Assembly: GCA_023248915.1 (NCBI GenBank)
Contig: JAHFDQ010000140.1
Coordinates: 1-11,670, forward strand
Length of the DNA stretch: 11,670 nucleotides
Direction: 5' to 3'
Origin: Archangiaceae bacterium
GTDB lineage: Bacteria > Myxococcota > Myxococcia > Myxococcales > Myxococcaceae
The translations under genes were made by a program, and so were the position numbers. The notes beneath the pieces were generated by a model. It saw nothing but the letters and a program-made list of their open reading frames with translations, ran no database searches and was not told where the DNA came from. Of the stretch, positions 5,910 through 11,670 are shown in pieces (within the stretch, counting starts at the first letter, position 1; each line of letters starts with the position of its first letter).

Positions 5910-7103
5910 GTGCTCTTCCCCTTCAAGAGCTCTGGCCTCGCGCCGCTACTGTCCGAGCTCGACCGCTGGCGGGACAAGCTCGACCTGAGGTCCACGCTCC
6001 CGCGCAGCTGGACGGGTCGGCTGAGGCGAGACCTCGAGGCCGAGGCGGTCGCGGCCTCGACCGCCATGGAGGGCGTGGCGGTCACGGTAGACGAGGTCCG
6101 GCGAATCCTCGCCGGGGACAAGCTCCACGAGGTGGCCGAGGAGGACCAGGACCTGGTGCGAGGCTACCGCGACGCCATGGGCTTCGTGCTCCGGCGCGCG
6201 GACGACGCCGGCTTCCGGTGGAGCCGCGAGTTGATCGTCGCGCTCCACGATCGGATTCTCGCGGGAAAGCACGCTCTGGAAGCCGGGCGCTTCCGCACGA
6301 CGCGCAGCCGGCTCGTCGACGCCTCCACGGGCGCCGAGGTGTTCCTGCCTCCCCGCGCCGAAGAGGTCGGTTCTCTGGTGGACGAGGCGTGTGATCGCCT
6401 CGAGCGGGTGCGCGAACACCCCGCGCTCGCGGCAGCGTGGATTCACGTCGCGGTCGCCGCCATTCACCCCTTCCGCGATGGGAACGGTCGCTCCTGCCGG
6501 GTGCTCGCCTCCCTGGCGATGCACCGGGGGGGGTTCAAGCGCCGGGAGTTCACCTCCCTGGAAGAGTGGTGGGGCAGGCACCGCGCTTCGTACTACGCGG
6601 CCTTTCGCTGTCTCGGGAAGCGGTTCAGCCGGACGTCGGACGTCTCACCCTTCGTGCGACTGCACCTGCAGGCGCAGTTGAGCCAGGTTCGCGCGCTCGA
6701 CCTCCGCGAGGAAATCGAGCGGAGAATTTGGACGGTCGTCGAGGACCTCGCGCTTGAACGGCGGATGGACCGGCGAATCGCGAATGCCCTCTGGGACGCG
6801 TTCTTCGGTCGCGACGTGACCGCCGGTTACTTCCGGTCACTGACGGACGTGAGCCCCGCGACCGCCACCCAGGACCTCGCGCTGGCGAGCGCAGCAGGCC
6901 TGCTTCTTCCTGAAGGCCAGCGCAAGGGGCGCGTCTACCGAGCCGGGCGGGTTCTGGTACAGGAAGTCGCTCGAGCGGTGGGGGTCGAGTTGGACGGGCA
7001 AGAGCCCCTCGACTCGGCTCGCGGTCGAATCGTTCATTCCCTGGGCGACCGGCTGGCAGTTCGAGCGCCGCATCGACGTCGATCGTCGGCGCCCAGCCGC
7101 TGA
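5910..7103 (+). CDS. Fic family AMP-transferase, class II, with C-terminal winged helix, 397 aa
   Basis: The complete catalytic motif HPFRDGNGRSCR is at residues 186-197: catalytic His186, phosphate-anchoring GNGR, and Asp190 for the metal. An N-terminal inhibitory helix with the (S/T)xxxE(G/N) motif is present as STAMEG (50-55). It lies ahead of the Fic core, which makes this a class II enzyme held off by its own Glu54. Residues 1-30 (GLAPLLSELDRWRDKLDLR) are the usual lead-in of this subgroup. The C-terminal part (about 270-345) reads as a winged helix, with VSPATATQDLALASAAGLL followed by GRVYRAG. Family knowledge: such proteins transfer AMP from ATP to hydroxyl side chains of target proteins. 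The target here is unknown. An in-frame stop just upstream makes GTG 5910 the first possible start, and there is no good ribosome binding site. The start must lie before Met53, which is inside the inhibitory motif. Base composition is somewhat less GC-extreme than in the peptidase, which may mean acquisition. Confidence 0.93.
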   Translation: MLFPFKSSGLAPLLSELDRWRDKLDLRSTLPRSWTGRLRRDLEAEAVAASTAMEGVAVTVDEVRRILAGDKLHEVAEEDQDLVRGYRDAMGFVLRRADDAGFRWSRELIVALHDRILAGKHALEAGRFRTTRSRLVDASTGAEVFLPPRAEEVGSLVDEACDRLERVREHPALAAAWIHVAVAAIHPFRDGNGRSCRVLASLAMHRGGFKRREFTSLEEWWGRHRASYYAAFRCLGKRFSRTSDVSPFVRLHLQAQLSQVRALDLREEIERRIWTVVEDLALERRMDRRIANALWDAFFGRDVTAGYFRSLTDVSPATATQDLALASAAGLLLPEGQRKGRVYRAGRVLVQEVARAVGVELDGQEPLDSARGRIVHSLGDRLAVRAPHRRRSSAPSR

Positions 7104-7221
7104 CTCGGCGCGGCAAGTCCGTTTTCGTGAGTTGGCCTCGCTTGACTGCAATGCTACCGGGCGGGGACGATGGGGCCTTGAGCGTGAAGAATTTGAGGTT
7201 GCACCGCACGAGGAGCGCAAG

Positions 7222-7593
7222 ATGCCTGGAATTTCAAATCGGAATCGTCCAACTGAAGCCTACGCGTCTCAGACGAAAAGGGCTGCGGAGAGTGCCCTTG
7301 ACCGCAAGGTCATCACGAGCGAGCAGTTCGCTCGAATGACAGACGGCACGGTGAGCAAGTGGGACATCGTGGTCGCTGATAGAGCCCTGCAGGACATTGA
7401 GATGTTCAGGAGCGTAGCGTCGACTCCCGACGGCATTACCGCCGCGCGGGGGCTGCACGAGGCGCTGGTCCAGCAATTCAGCGAGCAGCGCCCGATGACG
7501 AGGCTTTCCGAGGGGTTGAAGGACTATTTCGACGACGCGAAAGTCTTCTCGGCAAACGTGGGGTCGGCCATCACGAGGTGGGCGAGTCAGTAG
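7222..7593 (+). CDS. Unrecognised small soluble protein, 123 aa
   Basis: I do not recognise this family. The ATG at 7222 is chosen because AGGAG (7211-7215) lies six bases before it. The frame stays open upstream to about 7132, but the extra residues are poor in character and lack a binding site. The protein is mixed charged and mostly helical in appearance, with no signal peptide, membrane segment or Cys. It has VITSEQFARMTDGTVSKWD at about 29-47, and LSEGLKDYFDDAKVFSANV near the C-terminus. Base composition is clearly less GC-rich than in the flanking genes, and third positions are less biased, a sign of later arrival shared in weaker form with the Fic gene. It lies 118 bases after the Fic stop and 35 bases before the next gene. 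It is not a known Fic antitoxin, and the Fic protein already carries its own inhibitory helix. Any functional link to Fic is guesswork. Confidence 0.7.
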   Translation: MPGISNRNRPTEAYASQTKRAAESALDRKVITSEQFARMTDGTVSKWDIVVADRALQDIEMFRSVASTPDGITAARGLHEALVQQFSEQRPMTRLSEGLKDYFDDAKVFSANVGSAITRWASQ

Positions 7594-7628
7594 CTCGGCC
7601 ACGCATAGGCCGAAGACACGGGCGATCC

Positions 7629-7997
7629 ATGTCAACTGGTGACACACAGGCAGGCGCTCCGGTCCGACTGTCGGCCGAGGTGGCGAAGCTGGCGAAGGAC
7701 TTCCAGCTCTACGACGGGAAGATGCGCATGGGGAAGGCCGCCTTCCTCAAGTGGAAAGCCGAGCACAAGGGCCTCGCCGGGCGGGAGAAGCTGCTCCGGG
7801 GACAGGGACTCGTGGCATTGGCAGTTCGCTTTCAGCGCGAGGGCGGCAACGCGGCGGCCGAGGCCATCGGGCAGTTGCTGGTCCTGGCGGCCGGCCTGTT
7901 GGGGCAGGCGACGGCGGGGGCCGCCTTTCAGGCGGCGGGCGTCGGGTGGACTCCCAAGCCCAAGGGACCTCGCGGCAAAGGCTGGGGCAGCAAGTAG
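7629..7997 (+). CDS. Unrecognised small protein with hydrophobic Gly/Ala segment and basic tail, 122 aa
   Basis: I do not recognise this family. ATG 7629 is preferred. The frame is open upstream to 7578, but those 17 residues are Arg-rich and overlap the preceding gene. Residues 10-65 are basic and helical (LSAEVAKLAKDF, AAFLKWKAEHKGL). Residues about 70-105 form a hydrophobic Ala/Gly/Leu stretch (IGQLLVLAAGLLGQATAGAA) that could be one membrane helix or a glycine-zipper hairpin. The end is basic and Gly/Lys/Pro-rich. There is no signal peptide. The ribosome binding site is weak. The gene is 35 bases after the 123-aa gene and 20 bases before the exported TPR-like gene, so co-transcription with both is likely. 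A membrane-associated role is possible, but nothing fixes the function. Confidence 0.65.
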   Translation: MSTGDTQAGAPVRLSAEVAKLAKDFQLYDGKMRMGKAAFLKWKAEHKGLAGREKLLRGQGLVALAVRFQREGGNAAAEAIGQLLVLAAGLLGQATAGAAFQAAGVGWTPKPKGPRGKGWGSK

Positions 7998-8017
7998 CCA
8001 CGTCCCCGGAAGTACCC

Positions 8018-9049
8018 ATGCTTCGCGACCTCCCGCACGTTCGCCTCGCCCTCGCAGGAGCCGTGCTGACTTTCGCGGGGGGCGCCCGCGCCGCCCCCTC
8101 GCTCTCGTGCCCCGCCCTCGCGGCCGCGAACGCGCGTGCCCGTTACGAGTCGCTCGACCTCGCCGGAGTCGTCGAGGCCACGTCCGACCTCGATGCGTGT
8201 CCCGACGGCACCGGGGCCGAGTTGGCCCAAGCCCTTCGCTGGCGCGCCCAGGCGCTCGTCACGAAGGGCAACCTCGTCGCGGCGGAAGAGACCTTCGCCC
8301 GGCTTGAAACGTTCGCCCCCGGGTTCCAGCTCGACCCGGCCCTCTCGCCCAGGCTCCACGAAGCGCACCAGGCGGGCAAGGCCCGCGCGGTCACGGAAAG
8401 GCGCGTCATCGTCCGGCTGGGCAATCCAAAGCCCGGCGCTGCGGGCGCACAAGTTTTCGCCGAAGTCTTCTCGGCGACGCCGGGCCCGCTCGAGGTGCTC
8501 ATTCAGTTCGAGGACGGCACCGGGGTGAAGCCCGTTGCCGCGAGCGAAGTCACCGCTGGGCAGTATCAGGCCACCGCCCCCGGGGGAGCGACCGGAGCCT
8601 ACCGGGTGCTGGTTCGCCGCGAGGGCGAGCCCGTCTTCCTCAGCCCCTACGCCCACCTGCCGATGCCCGCCGCTCCGCCGCCCCGGGCCGAACTGTTGGC
8701 CCCGCGCGACGTCCCGGCCGCTCGGGCCCCCGACCTGACCCATCCGCGCCCGATGGAGGCGGCGGCCGCGAACCCCGCCCGCGGAGGTATGCCCAAGGCC
8801 CTTCCGTGGGCCTTCGGCGCTTCGGCGGTCGTCTCGCTGGGGTTTTCGGGGGCGTTCGCGGTGCTGGGCGCCACGGACAAGAGGGCCTTCGACGCCTCTG
8901 TCGTCGACGGGGTCAGCACCCTGCCGGCCAGCGAGTTGTCGGTGCTTCAGAACCGGGGCAATGCCCGATTCACCGCCGCGCTCACCACCGCCATCGTGGG
9001 AATCGCGCTCGGCTCGGTCTCGGCGGCCATGCTGGCCTCGAAGGACTGA
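8018..9049 (+). CDS. Exported TPR-like protein with C-terminal membrane hairpin, 343 aa
   Basis: ATG 8018 begins a clear signal peptide: basic start, hydrophobic core at 10-20, and ARA before A at 23-26. The open frame continues upstream, but those residues are Arg/Gly-rich shadow of the 122-aa gene. Mature residues 30-115 look like a short TPR-type helical repeat region (ARYESLDLAGVVEATSDL, RWRAQALVTKGNLVAAEETF) with Cys31 and Cys61 placed to form a disulfide. Residues 128-215 look beta-rich, like an immunoglobulin-type or carboxypeptidase-regulatory-type domain. A Pro/Ala linker (216-258) leads to two hydrophobic segments (about 262-286 and 318-340) separated by a polar loop, with a short SKD tail. 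This layout is common among myxobacterial envelope proteins of unknown role. It is probably anchored in the inner membrane with the repeat domain in the periplasm. It converges on the Cys-rich gene with only four bases between the stops. Confidence 0.85.
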   Translation: MLRDLPHVRLALAGAVLTFAGGARAAPSLSCPALAAANARARYESLDLAGVVEATSDLDACPDGTGAELAQALRWRAQALVTKGNLVAAEETFARLETFAPGFQLDPALSPRLHEAHQAGKARAVTERRVIVRLGNPKPGAAGAQVFAEVFSATPGPLEVLIQFEDGTGVKPVAASEVTAGQYQATAPGGATGAYRVLVRREGEPVFLSPYAHLPMPAAPPPRAELLAPRDVPAARAPDLTHPRPMEAAAANPARGGMPKALPWAFGASAVVSLGFSGAFAVLGATDKRAFDASVVDGVSTLPASELSVLQNRGNARFTAALTTAIVGIALGSVSAAMLASKD

Positions 9050-9053
9050 GCGC

Positions 9054-10889
9054 TCAGCAGGCGTTGCAGTCGCCGTTTGGACCCTGCACGCAGGCCCCGC
9101 CGGCGCACCACGAGCAGGTCGACTGGCAGGTGTCGCTATCGCAGTAGCAGGACGCGCACTGCTCGCCCTCGGCCAGCGGGCACGGCTGGGTCTCACCGGC
9201 GGTGCTCGAACCGCATGCCCCCGCGTCGCAGGCCCAATCGGTTCGGACCCGGTCCCAGGAACCGAGGCAGGCATTGTCGATGGAGGGCGCCGAGCAGGCG
9301 GACCAGACTCCGAAGGTGCTCGGCGCGCAGCTCTTGCCATCGGTGGGCCGGGCACAGCCCGAGCTGTCGGACTCGACCGCGGTCACCTGAGCGCAGCCGC
9401 CGTCCTGGCAGACGAGGGCGACGTTGTCGCGGGTTCGCGTGCCGCTCTGCGCGCATACACCGGCGAAGCTGCAAGCGCCCCAAGTCCCGAGCGTCGCCGC
9501 CCCGCAAGTGGCGCCTTCGGGGTCGCGAAGGCACCCGTTCGAAGACGTATCTGTGGAGGTGTCCTGTGCGCAGACGCCGGTGTGGCAGACCTGGTCGTAC
9601 CTGTCTCGGCTGCGGCTGCCCACAATGGAACAGGGCACCCCGCCGTAGTCGCACACGCTCCACGTGCCGAACTGGGTCGTCCCGCACGCTGCGCCGTCGG
9701 CGCCGAAGCCGTCGACGGGGCAGGCAGAGCCACCGATGCAGCGCTCTTCGACGTCACAGAGACCGGCCGCGGGCCGGCACACCTTGGCCGCTGACAACAT
9801 CGTGCAACTGCCGTTCGCCGGCGCTCCGGCGGCGACGCTGCACGCCTGGCACTTCCCGTCGCAGGCAGAATCGCAGCAGACTCCGTCCCTGCAAAGGCCG
9901 CTGCTGCACTCGGCCGCGCCGCCGCAAGGAAGCCCCAACGTCCTCTTCGCCGAGCAGTAGGTACCCGAGCAGAAAGTGCCTGTCGGACAGCCCGAGCCGC
10001 AGGTGATGGGACAGTCGGGAACTGCGCCATTGCAGACATACGGCGCGCAGGACGGAACACCGGGGTCGCCCGCGTCGACCGTGCTGCATTGTCCCAACAG
10101 GCCGGCGAGGTCGCAGCGGTCGCAGCTGCCGGAACAGGCCCCATCGCAGCAGACCTGGTCGGCACAGAAGCCGCTGACGCACTCGGTGGCCGTGGCACAT
10201 TGTTGGCCGTTGGCCCTCTCGGAAAGGCACTGGCCCGCATCAGTGTCACAGTAGTGGCCGCTGACGCACTGGTGGACGGTCTCGCAGCCGGTCGGACAAG
10301 CGGAGCCGACGCCATCGCAAGCGAAGGGAGCGCAGGCAGGCTCCAGGGTACCCTCCAGTCTTGGGACGCAGCGGCCCTCCGAACCAGCCGCGGCGCAGGT
10401 TTCGCAGGCGCCCTGACAAGGCCTGTCGCAGCACCGGCCGTCGGCGCAGAAGCCGCTCACGCACGCGTGGCTCGCGGTGCACGCGCTCCCGATTCCGAGC
10501 GCGGTCTGGCAGACGCCGCCGACGCACCTCTGTACGACGGGGTCACAGACCGTGCAACTCGAGCCCGTGGTTCCGCACGCGCCTTCGGCAAGTCCGGTGC
10601 GGCAGATTGGGCCATCGCAACAGCCCTCGCACGTCGACGAGCTGCAGTCGGCAGCACCGCCATCGGTTGGCCCGGCATCTCCTCGGCCGCCTCCGTCCGT
10701 GGCTTCCGTGCAGTCTCGGCGGCACACCTGGTCGGCGCAGCAGGTGAAGCCTTCCAGACCGCAGTGGCCGTCCGCTTCGCAAGCGAACCCGAGAAGCGAA
10801 GACGGCGAGATGCACAGACAACCCGACGACACAGGCAGCGCGCATGCGAAGGCGACGAGCCAACGAAACGCCGTCCTTGTCGAGGTCAC
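9054..10889 (-). CDS. Cys-rich modular surface protein, probable lipoprotein, 611 aa
   Basis: About 90 of 611 residues are Cys. The N-terminus (FRWLVAFACALPVSSGC) is an export signal. Cys24 after SSG makes a lipobox-like site, though without the preferred Leu at -3, so lipidation is uncertain. Region 1 (about 135-365) alternates a module of the type CxxxxxCxSGFCxDxxCCDxxCxGxCxxC (starting at Cys137, Cys231 and Cys322, some 92 residues apart) with a shorter module (APFACDG at 187-193, APYVCNG at 282-288). Region 2 (about 407-570) holds three modules with TWSVC (409), TWGAC (469) and VWSAC (528), each followed by a Cys and G-x-R-x-R or a similar basic pair, resembling thrombospondin type 1 repeats. 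A last Cys-dense tail (578-611) ends in Cys. The protein must fold oxidatively, outside the cytoplasm, and is likely adhesive or structural (inference). GTG 10889 is chosen because it gives the signal peptide. Confidence 0.85.
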   Translation of the reverse strand: MTSTRTAFRWLVAFACALPVSSGCLCISPSSLLGFACEADGHCGLEGFTCCADQVCRRDCTEATDGGGRGDAGPTDGGAADCSSSTCEGCCDGPICRTGLAEGACGTTGSSCTVCDPVVQRCVGGVCQTALGIGSACTASHACVSGFCADGRCCDRPCQGACETCAAAGSEGRCVPRLEGTLEPACAPFACDGVGSACPTGCETVHQCVSGHYCDTDAGQCLSERANGQQCATATECVSGFCADQVCCDGACSGSCDRCDLAGLLGQCSTVDAGDPGVPSCAPYVCNGAVPDCPITCGSGCPTGTFCSGTYCSAKRTLGLPCGGAAECSSGLCRDGVCCDSACDGKCQACSVAAGAPANGSCTMLSAAKVCRPAAGLCDVEERCIGGSACPVDGFGADGAACGTTQFGTWSVCDYGGVPCSIVGSRSRDRYDQVCHTGVCAQDTSTDTSSNGCLRDPEGATCGAATLGTWGACSFAGVCAQSGTRTRDNVALVCQDGGCAQVTAVESDSSGCARPTDGKSCAPSTFGVWSACSAPSIDNACLGSWDRVRTDWACDAGACGSSTAGETQPCPLAEGEQCASCYCDSDTCQSTCSWCAGGACVQGPNGDCNAC

Positions 10890-10940
10890 GACGCCGAGCC
10901 TACTGCGCCGCCTGTCGAATTGCGGAACGGTCGCTTCGCC
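10890..10940. other. Short spacer between two minus-strand genes
   Basis: 51 bases separate the stop of the right-edge gene from the start of the Cys-rich gene on the same strand. No hairpin or clear promoter hexamers were seen, so the two may be co-transcribed. The Cys-rich gene has only a weak AGTAGG some 10 bases ahead of its GTG. Confidence 0.4.
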
Positions 10941-11670
10941 TCACCTCGCCGGCGCGGGCCGCGCCCACACCGCCCGAAATTGCGGCGCCGACCGGGGCCC
11001 TAGCGTCTGCCGGCCCATGCCCACCGCCAGCACCTCGAGCCGCGTGCCGCTGGCGAAGTCGAACGCCCACGGCCCGTCGGCCGGCACGAAGAGGAATACC
11101 GGCGTCGGCCCGAGCTGCAGCACCGCCAACCGCGCGGCCGGCCGTTCGGCGAGGATTCCGGTGAGCGTCACCGCCTGACCGACGAGCTCGTCGGGGCGGG
11201 CCAACTTCTCGAGGTCGGGCCCTTCCGCCGACAGGTGCAGCCTGGGAGCGTAGGCGGCGAGCGCGTCGTCGAAGCTCTCGAGCCGGGGGCCGACGACAGC
11301 CAGGTCCGCGCCCGCTTCGGCCGCGCGCCGTTCGCCCTCGGCCGAGAGCGCGGCCACCGTCAGAGCGCCGGGGCTTCCCGCGACGGCCCGGCAGGCGCGC
11401 GCGAATTCCATCTGGCTGACCAGCGCCGCCGCCGGCAGCGCCGCGAGCGCCTCGGGCGACGACAGGCCTGCGCAGGCGCGCAGCGCTTCGAGCGCCGCAG
11501 CGCCCTCCGGGGCCAGCTCGACCTCGCGGTCCCCCAGCCTGAATCGTCCGAAGGCGAAGTGCCCGAGCCCGGAAGCGTCGAAGCGGGCGCTGCCGTCGCG
11601 GGTGTCGGCCGCGGCACGGACCGCCCCGTGGTCGTCTACGAGCTCGAGCCGGCCGTCGCGGGGCCGCGGG
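10941..11670 (-). CDS. Unrecognised protein, C-terminal 242 residues (enters from right edge)
   Basis: The frame is open from the window edge (first whole codon at 11669) to a TGA at 10943-10941, so the 5' end is missing. An internal ATG at 11411 would give 156 residues, but the frame continues upstream without a stop for all 86 codons and keeps a coding character, so it is not the likely start. Visible parts: a beta-rich stretch (GRLELVDDHGAVRAAAD, FGRFRLGDREVELAPEG), an Ala/Leu-rich helical stretch (LEALRACAGLSSPEALAAL), and a C-terminal segment (VGQAVTLTGILAERPAARLAVLQLG, then PVFLFVPADGPWAF and LEVLAVGMG) that reads like a small beta barrel, perhaps OB-like. There is no membrane segment in the visible part. 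I cannot assign a function. It lies 51 bases upstream of the Cys-rich gene on the same strand. Confidence 0.78.
   Translation of the reverse strand, partial: PRPRDGRLELVDDHGAVRAAADTRDGSARFDASGLGHFAFGRFRLGDREVELAPEGAAALEALRACAGLSSPEALAALPAAALVSQMEFARACRAVAGSPGALTVAALSAEGERRAAEAGADLAVVGPRLESFDDALAAYAPRLHLSAEGPDLEKLARPDELVGQAVTLTGILAERPAARLAVLQLGPTPVFLFVPADGPWAFDFASGTRLEVLAVGMGRQTLGPRSAPQFRAVWARPAPAR

Noticed and set aside
7132..7221. Upstream extension of the 123-residue protein by 30 codons
   Set aside because: AGGAG at 7211-7215 is correctly placed only for ATG 7222, and the added residues show no protein-like pattern.
7222..7593. 123-residue protein as a classical antitoxin of the Fic enzyme
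   Set aside because: The inhibitory SxxxEG motif is already inside the Fic protein, the small protein has no such motif, and antitoxins of class I Fic enzymes normally precede the toxin.
8961..11178. Plus-strand frames of about 230-310 codons opposite the Cys-rich gene
   Set aside because: Their Ala/Gly/Arg composition is the antisense of Cys/Gly/Asp codons; the minus frame has a signal peptide and a clear repeat structure.
1..11670. CRISPR arrays, tRNA or rRNA genes, transposases, phage genes
   Set aside because: No regular short direct repeats with spacers, no cloverleaf with a T-arm motif, and no recognisable transposase, integrase or phage protein was seen on either strand.

Overview
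The window is very GC-rich DNA with strongly G/C-ending codons. Its gene content points to a deltaproteobacterial lineage, most likely Myxococcota: a Pro-rich/coiled-coil giant, a double-unit M16 peptidase, a secreted TPR-like protein with a C-terminal membrane hairpin, and a Cys-rich surface protein with repeats of the kind common in myxobacteria. The taxonomic call is inferred from style of content, not from a marker gene.

Layout. At the left edge (1-434, minus strand) is a small two-gene unit. An 81-residue protein with an excellent Shine-Dalgarno overlaps by 4 bases (GTGA) the start of an exported protein that runs off the window; only its signal peptide and first residues are visible. 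A 275-base gap follows, holding a palindromic repeat. Next come a 787-residue coiled-coil protein on the minus strand (710-3073) and, divergently from a 101-base spacer, an 884-residue M16 zinc peptidase (3175-5829). An AT-rich spacer with an operator-like inverted repeat leads into a class II Fic AMP-transferase with a C-terminal winged helix (5910-7103). Two small unrecognised proteins (7222-7593 and 7629-7997) and an exported TPR-like protein with two C-terminal membrane segments (8018-9049) follow on the same strand. Convergent to these, only 4 bases away, is a 611-residue Cys-rich, probably surface-anchored protein (9054-10889, minus). Upstream of it on the same strand is the C-terminal part of an unrecognised protein that enters from the right edge (10941-11670).

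No tRNA, rRNA, CRISPR array, transposase or phage gene was seen. The most notable structural signal is a dispersed palindromic repeat. One copy lies just downstream of the coiled-coil gene. A second, 72 bases long (24 codons), sits in frame inside the linker joining the two halves of the M16 peptidase and is translated. The second most notable item is the Cys-rich protein, which joins alternating myxobacterial-style Cys modules to three thrombospondin-1-like Trp/Cys modules. No single pathway connects all the genes. The one coherent local unit is the co-directional series Fic - 123 aa - 122 aa - 343 aa, and its common function is not evident.
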